Source: Treponema sp.
GTDB taxonomy: Bacteria > Spirochaetota > Spirochaetia > Treponematales > Treponemataceae
Direction of reading: 5' to 3'
DNA: 58,571 bases
Assembly: GCA_017395545.1 (NCBI GenBank)
Contig: JAFPUF010000131.1
Location: 1-58,571, forward strand
A program made the position numbers and the translations under genes. The notes beneath the pieces were generated by a model that ran no database searches, had not been told where the DNA came from, and worked only from the letters and a program-made list of their open reading frames with translations. Of the stretch, positions 32,900 to 41,266 are shown piece after piece; within the stretch, counting starts at the first letter, position 1, and each line of letters begins with the position of its first letter.

Positions 32900-34312
32900 A
32901 TGGAAAACGGAAAAAATTTTACAGAAACCCTTTTACAGGCAGTAGATGCAAAAGCCCAGTGGTATGATATGGATGAACTTCCGAAACTCCTCGATAACTA
33001 CCGGCTTCTGCACACATGCATCAAAGTTGTCTTTGACTTTCTCGTCAACAAATCACTTATTACTCCGGATCCGTACAAACTTGACAAAAAAATTTCTGAT
33101 ATCAAGTCACCGGACAACGGACAGTTTGTTGAAAACGAACGCTCAGTCGTTATGGGCCAGCGTTTTTCTGACTACGAGAGTACCCTGGACTTTCTGTGCA
33201 ATTATTACAAATTTTCCGTTTCTCAGCTTTCACTTGGCAATGTAAAAAAACTGATGGATTTGAACAATTCTATCAGCTGGAACTCTTTTTCTGCGAATTC
33301 CAACAAAACGAACACGCGCGTTCTCGCAACACTCGTTTTTCAGGCACGACAGAGCAGCGAAGCAATCACCGCAAGCATGCTCAACGACAATCTTGCGAAA
33401 GCCTCGCAGGCACTCACCGAAATAAATTCAATTCTCAAGGAATATACGGATTTCCAGAAAGAATGGTATAAAGCCCAGGTTCGAAAAAACGTAATGACAG
33501 CCGGCGGATTTGACGCAAACAAGGCGATGAGCGATCCGGCAAGCGAACTTCAGCAGATTAAAAAGAATTTTGCCGCAGGAATGGGAAAAGTTCCGTTCTA
33601 CGGAGAACTCATTGAAGAAATCATTCAGGAAGACCAGGGAGAAAAGAAACTCGCAAGACAGACTGCCCTTCTCGCAAAACTGAACGTCCAGAAAGCCAGC
33701 GACAAGAAACAGGAGAAAAAAATCGACACAAAGGCGCTGATTATGGATTCTCTCCTGGTTCTCGGAGCAACTCCGGCACAAATCAGCACGATAGCACAGA
33801 AGATTCAGGAAAATCACGATCTTCTTCTGAGCGAACACAATTCTTTCATGGACAAACTCAAACGATACCTGAAAAAAGCATTCGGCATTGCAGAAAAACC
33901 ACTATTCTACACCATTACGATTGTTGACCAGACTACAGGTGCAAAACGCACTGAAAAAATCAATTATCAGAGTCTTATGACAGACCTTGCGACAAAAACC
34001 AGAAGATATTCTTCCGTAGCGCAGAAAAATTCTCCGGGATACCAGAAAATCATCTCCATGCCGGAAGAAAAAATCGCTGAATTTGTCGCAGCCCAGATTT
34101 CTGACTGTAACAGAATGATTATAATTCTTAACTCTCTCGATGACTTCTTCAAGGCTGCTGCAAGCCCGCTTAACAAATCAAAAGTCAAAGGCCTTAAAAT
34201 CGACATCACGACCTTCAAAAACTCAGTCATCAAGGCAAACCAGTACCGTGCAGAATACACATCATACATAGAAGAAGCCGAGCAGATGAGAAAACTCGGA
34301 ATCACAGAATAA
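32900..34312 (+). CDS. Unrecognised 470-residue helical protein behind a sigma28-type promoter
   Basis: A 470-residue protein, largely alpha-helical, without signal peptide or clear membrane segments. I recognise no domain. A Lys-rich helical stretch (about 240-285, containing KKQEKKIDTKALIMDSLLVLGATPAQ) and a C-terminal helical bundle (EYTSYIEEAEQMRKLGITE) are visible. The upstream GCCGATAT box suggests control by the flagellar sigma factor. Its 3' end converges on flgK, which also has a sigma28-type promoter. A role in motility or in a flagella-coordinated process is an inference. No Shine-Dalgarno sequence is present. Confidence 0.75.
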   Translation: MENGKNFTETLLQAVDAKAQWYDMDELPKLLDNYRLLHTCIKVVFDFLVNKSLITPDPYKLDKKISDIKSPDNGQFVENERSVVMGQRFSDYESTLDFLCNYYKFSVSQLSLGNVKKLMDLNNSISWNSFSANSNKTNTRVLATLVFQARQSSEAITASMLNDNLAKASQALTEINSILKEYTDFQKEWYKAQVRKNVMTAGGFDANKAMSDPASELQQIKKNFAAGMGKVPFYGELIEEIIQEDQGEKKLARQTALLAKLNVQKASDKKQEKKIDTKALIMDSLLVLGATPAQISTIAQKIQENHDLLLSEHNSFMDKLKRYLKKAFGIAEKPLFYTITIVDQTTGAKRTEKINYQSLMTDLATKTRRYSSVAQKNSPGYQKIISMPEEKIAEFVAAQISDCNRMIIILNSLDDFFKAAASPLNKSKVKGLKIDITTFKNSVIKANQYRAEYTSYIEEAEQMRKLGITE

Positions 34313-34331
34313 GCAAAAGAAAACAAGGCAT

Positions 34332-34370
34332 AAAAAAACTGGACAAGCTAAACGTTGTCCAGTTTTTTTT
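34332..34370. terminator. Strong bidirectional terminator
   Basis: AAAACTGGACAA (34335-34346) pairs with TTGTCCAGTTTT (34355-34366), with A-runs and T-runs on the two sides. It can end both the rightward unknown gene and, from the other side, the leftward flgK transcript. Confidence 0.85.
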
Positions 34371-34436
34371 ATATCCACAGACTTTAACAGATTTCATAGT
34401 TCTAATTTATGTTCATCTGTGTCATCTGTGGTTCTT
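34371..34436. repeat. CACAGATTA-type inverted repeat
   Basis: CCACAG and ACAGATT words on the left pair with CATCTGTGTCATCTGTGG on the right around a short loop. It follows the flgK stop next to a standard terminator. The copy is degenerate. Confidence 0.55.
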
Positions 34437-34458
34437 TATACAATCTGTGCTTTTATTA

Positions 34459-36327
34459 TTAAACTCCAAGCCGGTTGATTACGGTATCAAGCATCTGGTC
34501 AATTACTGTGACGAATTTTGCGGCAGCGTTGTAGCCGTGCTGGAACTTGATGATTTCTGCAAGTTCCTCGTCAATGTTGACACCGCTGATTGAATCACGG
34601 AGATTTCGCAAGTCGTCCATGATTGCGTTCTGAGAAAGCATATTCATCTCAGCCTGCTCGCCTTTCAAGCCCACATTAGTTACGCTGTTGGCAAAGTAGT
34701 CGTCGAAAGTACGGTCTTTTCCAATCATAACATCTGTGTTTCGGATAGAGGCAATCTCAACGGCAGCACGGGCGTCGCCAATCATAGATTTTCCCTGATT
34801 GTTCGGGTAAGCGGCCGCAACGCTGAGGACATCGCCCTTAACAGCGTCGTTTACTGCAATATAGCCGGCCGGATTCATAACAGGGGAAACGGCGAATTCA
34901 CCACGAAGAGCGTTAGAAGCGTCAGCCTGTGCAAAATCGTAAGCATTCTCTGCCCCGCTTCCGTTAAGAACGCCGGCATAACCTGTAAGGAACATTCCTG
35001 AATCCTCAACATGTCGGATTACGAAGTCCGGGTTCTCCATATCTTTTGCGGTGGTTGCCTTCAAGACAAGGCGGTTATTGCGGTCAAGATAAGCCTTAAC
35101 CTCACCGTCACTGTCGTTGATTCTCGCAACAACTTCTTCGATTGTGTCTGTCGCATGGTAAGCAACTTTTATTGTGCCGCTTTTTCCGGAAAGGGTCATC
35201 TCGCCTTCAAGGCCGAGTTTTTCCTGCGGATTGAGCGAATTTGTTCCTGTGAATCTGAAAAGGTATGAATGGTCGTCAACACCGTCTCCGTCACGGTCAT
35301 AATTTCCATTTACGCTCGTTACGAAAGGCTGCTGAACGAAGAAATCAAGGCCGCTCACATTGTTCATGCCGATTCCGGCTTTATGAACATCATTCACAAG
35401 GTCAGCGAAGTTCATCGTAACTGTATTCAAAGACTGAACCTGCTCACGGATATCAACATCACGAAGTTCAATCAAGGCACCAAGGGTACCGCCGGAAACC
35501 TGAACATTGTTCTTTGTGTCTGCCCAGATAACCTTACTGTAGCCGTTATTGTTGATTACAGGTTCGACTTCAAAACTTCGGGAGATGTGTCCCTGAACGA
35601 GAATATTTCCTTCAAGGTGAACCATAAACTCGTCGTCATCACGGATATCGGTAGTGATATTTGCAAGACCAGAAAGTTTTTCAACGAGAAGATCCCGGCG
35701 GTCAAGAAGGTCGTTCGGATTGTCTCCCATTGCCTTTACTTTTACGATTTCGCCGTTGATTTCTGCAATCTGCTTTGAGATTGTGTTAATCTGCTTTACG
35801 GTAGCCTCGATGTCACCATTAATAAGGTTTCCGATTCCGCTCAAAGCCGTGTATCTCTGCTGAATGCTCTCTGCAAGGGTCTCACCTCGGGTAACAACAG
35901 CCTGACGGGCAGCCTGACTTTCCGGGTAAACAGAAAGTTCCTGCCAGCCCTGCCAGTATTTGTCCATATTTGTGCGGACGGAGATTTCATCAGGCTCGTT
36001 ATAAACCTGCTCAATCATCGTGTAATATTTTTCACGGGTAGTCCAGTAAGTCTCCTGGTTAGTCTGAGCGACAATTCTCTGATCCAGAAGTTCGTCACGG
36101 AGCCGTTTAATGCTCTCGACACTCGTTCCCTGGCCAATCTGACCGGCCCTTTCCTCTCGTGTCAAATCCGGGCGGTAAATCGGGTCGAAAGTCTTAATTT
36201 GGACCCTCTGGCGTGAATAACCTTCAGTGTCGGCGTTAGAAATATTGTGACCGGCAGTATTAATCTGTGTCGAGTGAGCCATGAGGCTTCTTTTTCCAAT
36301 TTCAATACCTGCGAATGAATTTGCCAT
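34459..36327 (-). CDS. flgK: Flagellar hook-associated protein 1
   Basis: A 622-residue axial protein that forms the first hook-filament junction ring. The N-terminal helix (GIEIGKRSLMAHSTQINTAGHNISNADTEGYSRQRV) and the C-terminal segment ending AAKFVTVIDQMLDTVINRLGV are the conserved D0 parts. The middle (about 300-520) is variable. AGGAG precedes the ATG. It lies 25 bases after flgN, its export chaperone, and shares its sigma28-type promoter. flgL, usual next to flgK, is not downstream here. Confidence 0.96.
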   Translation of the reverse strand: MANSFAGIEIGKRSLMAHSTQINTAGHNISNADTEGYSRQRVQIKTFDPIYRPDLTREERAGQIGQGTSVESIKRLRDELLDQRIVAQTNQETYWTTREKYYTMIEQVYNEPDEISVRTNMDKYWQGWQELSVYPESQAARQAVVTRGETLAESIQQRYTALSGIGNLINGDIEATVKQINTISKQIAEINGEIVKVKAMGDNPNDLLDRRDLLVEKLSGLANITTDIRDDDEFMVHLEGNILVQGHISRSFEVEPVINNNGYSKVIWADTKNNVQVSGGTLGALIELRDVDIREQVQSLNTVTMNFADLVNDVHKAGIGMNNVSGLDFFVQQPFVTSVNGNYDRDGDGVDDHSYLFRFTGTNSLNPQEKLGLEGEMTLSGKSGTIKVAYHATDTIEEVVARINDSDGEVKAYLDRNNRLVLKATTAKDMENPDFVIRHVEDSGMFLTGYAGVLNGSGAENAYDFAQADASNALRGEFAVSPVMNPAGYIAVNDAVKGDVLSVAAAYPNNQGKSMIGDARAAVEIASIRNTDVMIGKDRTFDDYFANSVTNVGLKGEQAEMNMLSQNAIMDDLRNLRDSISGVNIDEELAEIIKFQHGYNAAAKFVTVIDQMLDTVINRLGV

Positions 36328-36352
36328 AGTCTATGCTCCTTTCTAATATTTC

Positions 36353-36820
36353 CTATATCATCTGGTTGAGGACAACGCTGCTCAACTCGGGTTTTACAAT
36401 CTGACCTTTATTCGAATAAAGGACATTCCTTCTCTGAGGGACAACAGAATCGAATACGCCCTGCAGAAATTTGCGCGTGGTGGTGATATATTCATTAAGA
36501 ACCTTGTTCTCCACCTTCGACTTCTGAAGTTTTCCGCGCACCTCGCTGAGTACCGGCGAAACTGTCTCATCACTGACCATATCTATATTTTCGCTCAGTT
36601 TCATCCGCTTCTCCTCAAGTTCCACGAACTGGTCGCTGAGATTCTGGAGGTTCTCAATGTTTTTATTGAGAGTTTCCCAATCCTTGTCACGCACACACTT
36701 ATGCAATATTGTCTGCTGCTCAAGAATTTTATCCAGAAGCGCATTCTCTTCCTGCATTACGGAAACAAGATTCTCTTTTGTTGCGATAATTTCACTCTGC
36801 TCAATATTTTCTTCAGACAT
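36353..36820 (-). CDS. flgN: FlgN-like flagellar export chaperone
   Basis: A 155-residue helical protein. The N-terminal part (EENALLDKILEQQTILHKCVRDKDWETLNKNIENLQNL) and the C-terminal variable helix fit the FlgN family, which escorts FlgK and FlgL to the flagellar export gate. Its position just before flgK supports this. GGGGA lies before the ATG. A sigma28-type promoter is about 55 bases upstream. Confidence 0.85.
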   Translation of the reverse strand: MSEENIEQSEIIATKENLVSVMQEENALLDKILEQQTILHKCVRDKDWETLNKNIENLQNLSDQFVELEEKRMKLSENIDMVSDETVSPVLSEVRGKLQKSKVENKVLNEYITTTRKFLQGVFDSVVPQRRNVLYSNKGQIVKPELSSVVLNQMI

Positions 36821-36875
36821 CAGATTCCCCGGAAGAAATGACGGTTACGCCAAATTTTAGTTTTATTCCCTTTGA

Positions 36876-36902
36876 TTATCGGAATCTGAGAAAAATTCTT
36901 AA
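36876..36902 (-). promoter_or_regulatory. Sigma28-type promoter of flgN-flgK
   Basis: On the minus strand TCCGATAA (36876-36883), seven of eight bases matching the flagellar -10, has TTAAGAAT (36895-36902) exactly 11 bp upstream, with five of eight -35 bases. The predicted 5' leader of about 48 bases carries the flgN ribosome binding site. Confidence 0.55.
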
Positions 36903-36919
36903 GATTTTTGGAGAGATTT

Positions 36920-37417
36920 TTACAGGATATAATTCTTTTCGGCAGTTGAAAAAACGTGAGTTATCGCCGCTGCCAGCGCATCCGCCGCATGATCCGGCTT
37001 GGGCTCAGTCTCAAGGTTCAGCAGGATTTTGACATACTGCTCGACTGTTTTTTTGTCGGCCGTTTTTGTTCCTGTTACGGCATATTTTATCTGATTCGGG
37101 CGGTACATGCACAAAGGAAGCGCCTGCTGGGCAAGACACATCGTAACGACACCCTTTGCCTCGGAAACTGTCAGTGCGCTCGTAACGTTTCTGGCAAAAT
37201 AAAGCTCTTCCATCGCAGCCTGCTCAGGCTTAAATTCCTGCAAAACAGCAAGAAGGCGGTTATAGATTGCCAGAAGACGCGTACCGTGCTCCTCAGTGGA
37301 AGGAGTTTCTATCACGCCATAACTTACGAGACGAATGTTGTTTCCTGCAGCATCGATTACACCAAAACCTGTGTGAGCAAGGCCGGGGTCAATGCCGATT
37401 ACGCGCCTTTTTTGCAT
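36920..37417 (-). CDS. ruvC: Crossover junction endodeoxyribonuclease RuvC
   Basis: A 165-residue Holliday-junction resolvase. The catalytic acids are the Asp in GIDPGLAHTGFG, the Glu in AMEELYFARN and the Asp pair in KPDHAADALA. Length is normal. It works with RuvAB in recombination. A weak GGTGA lies before the ATG, and a terminator separates it from the upstream yebC. Confidence 0.96.
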   Translation of the reverse strand: MQKRRVIGIDPGLAHTGFGVIDAAGNNIRLVSYGVIETPSTEEHGTRLLAIYNRLLAVLQEFKPEQAAMEELYFARNVTSALTVSEAKGVVTMCLAQQALPLCMYRPNQIKYAVTGTKTADKKTVEQYVKILLNLETEPKPDHAADALAAAITHVFSTAEKNYIL

Positions 37418-37433
37418 TCAATCACCATATAAA

Positions 37434-37483
37434 AAAAATGCCCCACATCAAGCAGTCGCGTTGTCGCGCTTGTTTAAATGCGG
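37434..37483 (-). terminator. Terminator of yebC
   Basis: On the minus strand a long imperfect stem, beginning with CCCCGCAT and ending with ATGTGGGG, has a GCG/CGC inner hairpin and is followed by eight T. Confidence 0.8.
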
Positions 37484-37555
37484 GGTAAAAGCAGTTTTTA
37501 AGGAAACGCAGATTAACACTTGACGCGATTAATCAGCACTTTCTCAGAGATTAAC

Positions 37556-38299
37556 TTATGCCTCTGGATCGAAATCGTCCGGATATTCAACTGTTGTCCA
37601 GACATTCTGAACATCGTCGTCCTCTTCGAGACGGTCGATGAGTTTCTGAACTTTTGCAGCTGTATCTTTATCGACTGCTGTATAAGCCTGTGGAACCATA
37701 GCAACTTCTGCAGAAAGAGAAGTCCAGCCTTTTGGCTCAAGAGCTTCGACAACAGCAGTGAAGTCGTTTGGAGCTGTTGTAACTGTGATAACTCCCTCAT
37801 CGTTCTCAACATCTTCTGCACCTGCCTCAAGAGCAGCTTCCATTACTTCGTCTTCTGAAACAACTTCTGCATCGTACTCGATGACACCCTTTCGGTCGAA
37901 CATGCGGCTTACAGAACCTGTTGTACCGAGGTTTCCGCCTGTTTTGTTGAAGATGTTGCGGACATTAGCTGCTGCACGGTTGTGGTTGTCTGTAAGAACC
38001 TCAACGAGAACTGCAACGCCACCAGCTGCGTATCCTTCGTAAACCAGTTCTTCGAATGTACCGCCGCCAAGCTCACCAGTACCCTTTTTGATTGCACGCT
38101 CAATGTTGTCTTTTGGCATTGAAGCAGCACGAGCTTTAACGATTGCTGCACGGAGACGAGGGTTAGCATTTGGATCTCCGCCGCCCATGCTCGCAGCGAT
38201 AGAAATTTCTTTAATTAATTTTGTGAACAATGCGCCGCGTTTTGCATCTGCGGCTCCCTTTGCATGTTTAATGGTCGACCATTTATTATGTCCTGACAT
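37556..38299 (-). CDS. yebC: YebC/PmpR family protein
   Basis: A 247-residue protein of the YebC/TACO1 family. It starts [22 protein letters not shown], the family hallmark, and contains the conserved [20 protein letters not shown] core. Family members act as transcription regulators or as translation factors that help with difficult peptide sequences. The ATG at 38299, with AGGGG upstream, is favoured over the extension to 38341. Confidence 0.95.
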   Translation of the reverse strand: MSGHNKWSTIKHAKGAADAKRGALFTKLIKEISIAASMGGGDPNANPRLRAAIVKARAASMPKDNIERAIKKGTGELGGGTFEELVYEGYAAGGVAVLVEVLTDNHNRAAANVRNIFNKTGGNLGTTGSVSRMFDRKGVIEYDAEVVSEDEVMEAALEAGAEDVENDEGVITVTTAPNDFTAVVEALEPKGWTSLSAEVAMVPQAYTAVDKDTAAKVQKLIDRLEEDDDVQNVWTTVEYPDDFDPEA

Positions 38300-38429
38300 C
38301 GGAACACCCCTTAATAAAAATATTACAGAATAGAATGACAAAGAATATCACAAATCAAAAATCGTGTAAATATCTATATGATTTAATGTTATGTTTTAAA
38401 ATCCACTTAAATTTTATATTCCGTTTCTA

Positions 38430-38435
38430 TATAAT
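38430..38435 (+). promoter_or_regulatory. -10 box of the fumarase gene, predicted leaderless
   Basis: A perfect TATAAT ends six bases before the ATG at 38442. The -35 candidate TTAAAT (38407-38412) is weak. No Shine-Dalgarno sequence is present. Confidence 0.5.
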
Positions 38436-38441
38436 CAGCTT

Positions 38442-40043
38442 ATGAACAATAAACTTCTCCAGAATTTTGATTTTTACCAAAACGAAACATCCCTTTCTAA
38501 GACTGCGGAAAAAGCATTTTCCCGGCTTTCCTTTACTTTCACGCGCGAACATATAGAATCTTTAATAAAGGCTGCCCTTTCAGAAGATGCAAGTGATAAC
38601 GACCGTTATGTCTGTGCCTGCATGCTGAAAAATGCCCTTGTCGCCTCAAAAGGCGTTTTCCCGATCTGCCAGGACACAGGAATTGCAAACATCTTCGGCT
38701 GGAAGAACGGTAACATTTCTTCCGCTCAGAATATCGACGAATACGACGAACTCACAAAAGGTGTCAGAAAAGTCTACGACGAAAAAAAACTAAGGTTCTC
38801 CACAACAGTTCCCGTTTCTTTTTATGACGAAAAAGATCCTAAAAACAATCTTCCGGCACAAATCTCGATTTTTTCAAACAGAGCCTGTCTTGCTCCTCTT
38901 CCGGATTTCGTAAAAGCGGCTCCAAAAGATTCCTTCAGTTTCATTTTCTGTGCAAAGGGAGGAGGCTCTTCCAATAAAACAAGTTTTATTCAGGGAACAA
39001 AGGCTTTTCTCACAAAAGAACGTTTTTCAAACCTCATAAAAGAAGAACTTCATCACTTTGGAACAAGTGCCTGCCCGCCTTACACGATAGCGGTTGTCGC
39101 AGGCGGACTCAGCCCCGAACAGAATCTCCTCACATTAAAGTTGGCCACAACAGGCGCTTACGACGAAATGACTTACGAACCGAATGAATCAGGATTCAGA
39201 GATAAAGAACTCGAAGAACTGGTAATAAAAACCGCAAAAGAAAGCGGGTTCGGTGCCCAGTTTGGCGGAACACAGTTTGCCCTGAGCGCCCAAGTCATCC
39301 GCCTTCCGCGTCACGGTGCGAGCTGCCCGATTTCTTTCGGAGTATCCTGCTCTGCACACAGAAATTTGCGCGCAGTTCTCACAGATGAAGGCCTTTACCT
39401 TCAGAAAACCGCAGAAAACCCGCAGGAACTTGAAGGATTTAACGAGGCAGTTAAATTCGCATGCTGCGAAAGTGAAAAAAACGAACAGAAGAACGAACGG
39501 AACATCCGGAGTGACGGAGACATAAAAGCCGTGCTTTCTTCCCTCGAAAACTCAAAACCCGGAGAAAGAATCCTGCTTTCAGGAAAAATTCTCGTTGCCA
39601 GGGATGCAGCTCATGCCAGATGGCAAAAACTACTCGACACAGGCAAAAATCTTCCCGAATACTGCACGAAATACCCGGTCTGCTATGCAGGACCTGCCAG
39701 AACACCAGAAGGAAAAATCATCGGCAGTTTCGGTCCAACAACCGCAGGAAGAATGGATGTCTACGCAGAAAGCCTCATGAAAAGGGGCGCCGCACTCGTA
39801 ACGCTCGCAAAAGGAAACAGAAGCAGAACCTGGACTGACGCCTGCAAAAAATACGGTGCATTCTATCTTGGAACCCCGGGAGGAATCGCAGCCCTTATCG
39901 CAAGCGAATACATCGTAAATCAGGAAATTCTGGATTACGAAGATCTAGGAATGGAGGCTGTCAGGCTTGTCGAAGTCAAAAACCTCCCGTGCTTCGTAAT
40001 CACAAACAAAAATGGAGAGGACTTTTATGGAAATTTACAATAA
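38442..40043 (+). CDS. Fumarate hydratase class I (iron-sulfur)
   Basis: A 533-residue fused class I fumarase that interconverts fumarate and malate. The N-terminal domain has three cysteine contexts expected to bind the 4Fe-4S cluster: CQDTG, TSACPPYTIAVVAGG and a GASCPISFGVSC segment. The C-terminal domain (about 350-530) has the KILVARDAAHARW and GPTTAGRMD motifs. This two-domain form is common in anaerobes, and the cluster is oxygen-sensitive. L(+)-tartrate dehydratase is a close relative and cannot be excluded. The start lies six bases after a perfect TATAAT. The 3' end overlaps an Hpt gene. Confidence 0.9.
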   Translation: MNNKLLQNFDFYQNETSLSKTAEKAFSRLSFTFTREHIESLIKAALSEDASDNDRYVCACMLKNALVASKGVFPICQDTGIANIFGWKNGNISSAQNIDEYDELTKGVRKVYDEKKLRFSTTVPVSFYDEKDPKNNLPAQISIFSNRACLAPLPDFVKAAPKDSFSFIFCAKGGGSSNKTSFIQGTKAFLTKERFSNLIKEELHHFGTSACPPYTIAVVAGGLSPEQNLLTLKLATTGAYDEMTYEPNESGFRDKELEELVIKTAKESGFGAQFGGTQFALSAQVIRLPRHGASCPISFGVSCSAHRNLRAVLTDEGLYLQKTAENPQELEGFNEAVKFACCESEKNEQKNERNIRSDGDIKAVLSSLENSKPGERILLSGKILVARDAAHARWQKLLDTGKNLPEYCTKYPVCYAGPARTPEGKIIGSFGPTTAGRMDVYAESLMKRGAALVTLAKGNRSRTWTDACKKYGAFYLGTPGGIAALIASEYIVNQEILDYEDLGMEAVRLVEVKNLPCFVITNKNGEDFYGNLQ

Positions 40044-40350
40044 AAAAGCAGCTCTTGACCTTGTCGATAATGACGGAGATTTACTCCAGATTCTTATTGA
40101 TTCGTTTCTGAACGAAACCAGATTTGAAAAACCTTACCTGGAAAATCTGATTAAAGAAGGCAAAATGAATGAGGCCGCAAGCTACGTTCATGCAACAAAA
40201 GGTGCCGCCCGCCAGCTCTGCATGGAAAAACTAAAAGATTCAGGGCAGCAGCTCGAGGATGTTCTCAGGAGAAAGTCTGAAGGTAACCTCCAGGAACTTA
40301 CAGACAAGATGTTTCAGGACTACGAAGAAGCCGTCAACGCAGTCAAATAA
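40027..40350 (+). CDS. Orphan Hpt (histidine phosphotransfer) domain protein
   Basis: A 107-residue single-domain Hpt protein. The phosphoacceptor is His55 in VHATKGAARQL, which fits the HxxKG pattern. GGAGAGG precedes the ATG at 40027, so that start is favoured over the ATG at 40012. It overlaps the end of the fumarase gene by 17 bases and is likely coupled to it. Hpt proteins relay phosphate between response regulator receivers in phosphorelays. No histidine kinase or receiver gene is adjacent. A link to fumarate sensing is speculative. Confidence 0.85.
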   Translation: MEIYNKKAALDLVDNDGDLLQILIDSFLNETRFEKPYLENLIKEGKMNEAASYVHATKGAARQLCMEKLKDSGQQLEDVLRRKSEGNLQELTDKMFQDYEEAVNAVK

Positions 40351-40382
40351 AAAAAGGCCGTCCAAAAAAACTGGACAGCCCC
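40351..40382 (-). terminator. Terminator of the ptsN-like gene
   Basis: On the minus strand GGCTGTCCAG pairs with TTGGACGGCC, with one mismatch, and is followed by seven T. It lies between the convergent Hpt and PtsN-like genes. Confidence 0.7.
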
Positions 40383-40390
40383 CTCAGAAA

Positions 40391-41041
40391 TTACTCGCTC
40401 GTAAGGATTTCGTATGCTTCCATCGGATCTTTTGAAGCAAGAAGTGCGTCACGAACTTCTTTGTCTTTAAGTTTCGAACTGAAGAAGCTGAGAGTCTGAA
40501 GGTAATATGAATGCTGATTGTATGCAGCAGCAATCATAATCAGGATTCGCACAGGATTATCGTCAATTGCCTGGAAATCAATCAGGTCGTGCTTACAGAT
40601 ACCAACGCTCATAACAAGATCAGTAACAGAAGAAAGACGGACATGAGGTATTGCGATTCCGCGGCCGATAGCAGTTGACATAAGTTCCTCACGCTTCAGG
40701 ATTTCTTCAACAAGTTCTTTTTCGTTTTTAATCTGAGGAGCAGTCGCAAGATTCTGGGCGAGCTCGATGATTGCATCATGTTTTGTAGAATGATCAATGA
40801 ACATAATTCTGTCCGGAGAAAGAATGTTCTTGACCGTTACAGCCTGCTTTACTTCCGCAGGTTTCTGAGTTGATGAAAGGCGCTCATTCACCCATTTTTC
40901 AATTTCTGATTTTTTAAAACGCCATACAGTTCCTATTTTTCCGGCAGGAATCTCTCCCTTCTGTGCCCAGTCGTAAACCGTACGCTCTGAAACTCTAAGA
41001 TATTTTGCTACTTCTTCAATGGTAAGTATGTCGTCTCCCAC
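40391..41041 (-). CDS. PtsN-like protein: HTH domain fused to PTS EIIA domain
   Basis: A 216-residue protein. An excisionase/MerR-type helix-turn-helix (about 3-55, ILTIEEVAKYLRVSERTVYDWAQKG) is fused to a fructose/nitrogen-type PTS EIIA domain (about 68-216). His133 in GIAIPHVR is the phosphoacceptor. In treponemes, which have incomplete PTS, such proteins are thought to be regulatory rather than transporters. The frame extends to 41080 with ATG, but AAGGAG at good spacing selects the GTG at 41041. Neighbours at 41.3-43.2 kb resemble the gene order next to ptsN in other treponemes, as far as I recall. Confidence 0.88.
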   Translation of the reverse strand: MGDDILTIEEVAKYLRVSERTVYDWAQKGEIPAGKIGTVWRFKKSEIEKWVNERLSSTQKPAEVKQAVTVKNILSPDRIMFIDHSTKHDAIIELAQNLATAPQIKNEKELVEEILKREELMSTAIGRGIAIPHVRLSSVTDLVMSVGICKHDLIDFQAIDDNPVRILIMIAAAYNQHSYYLQTLSFFSSKLKDKEVRDALLASKDPMEAYEILTSE

Positions 41042-41229
41042 GATTTTGCTCCTTAATTTACTATTATGTTGAAATGACATTCATATTTTGCATACTTTGC
41101 GGTATTTTGTCAAGTTGTGCGTAAACAAGCATATTTCCAGGAAATGACAGCCGAATAAAGCTCATGCAAAGCCGCTTTTTGTAAATTACTGATTTTTACC
41201 GCAGGTCAAACTATTTTTATTTTTTCAAC

Positions 41230-41258
41230 TTTCAATTTTCAATTCTTTTTTATATAAT
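41230..41258 (+). promoter_or_regulatory. Promoter of the propeller gene, predicted leaderless
   Basis: TATAAT (41253-41258) ends eight bases before the ATG at 41267. TTTCAA (41230-41235) is 17 bp upstream. No Shine-Dalgarno sequence is present. Confidence 0.5.
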
Positions 41259-41266
41259 GTCTCATC

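Noticed and set aside
35011..35778. Plus-strand frames opposite flgK
   Set aside because: flgK is certain, and these frames show no domain and no start signals.
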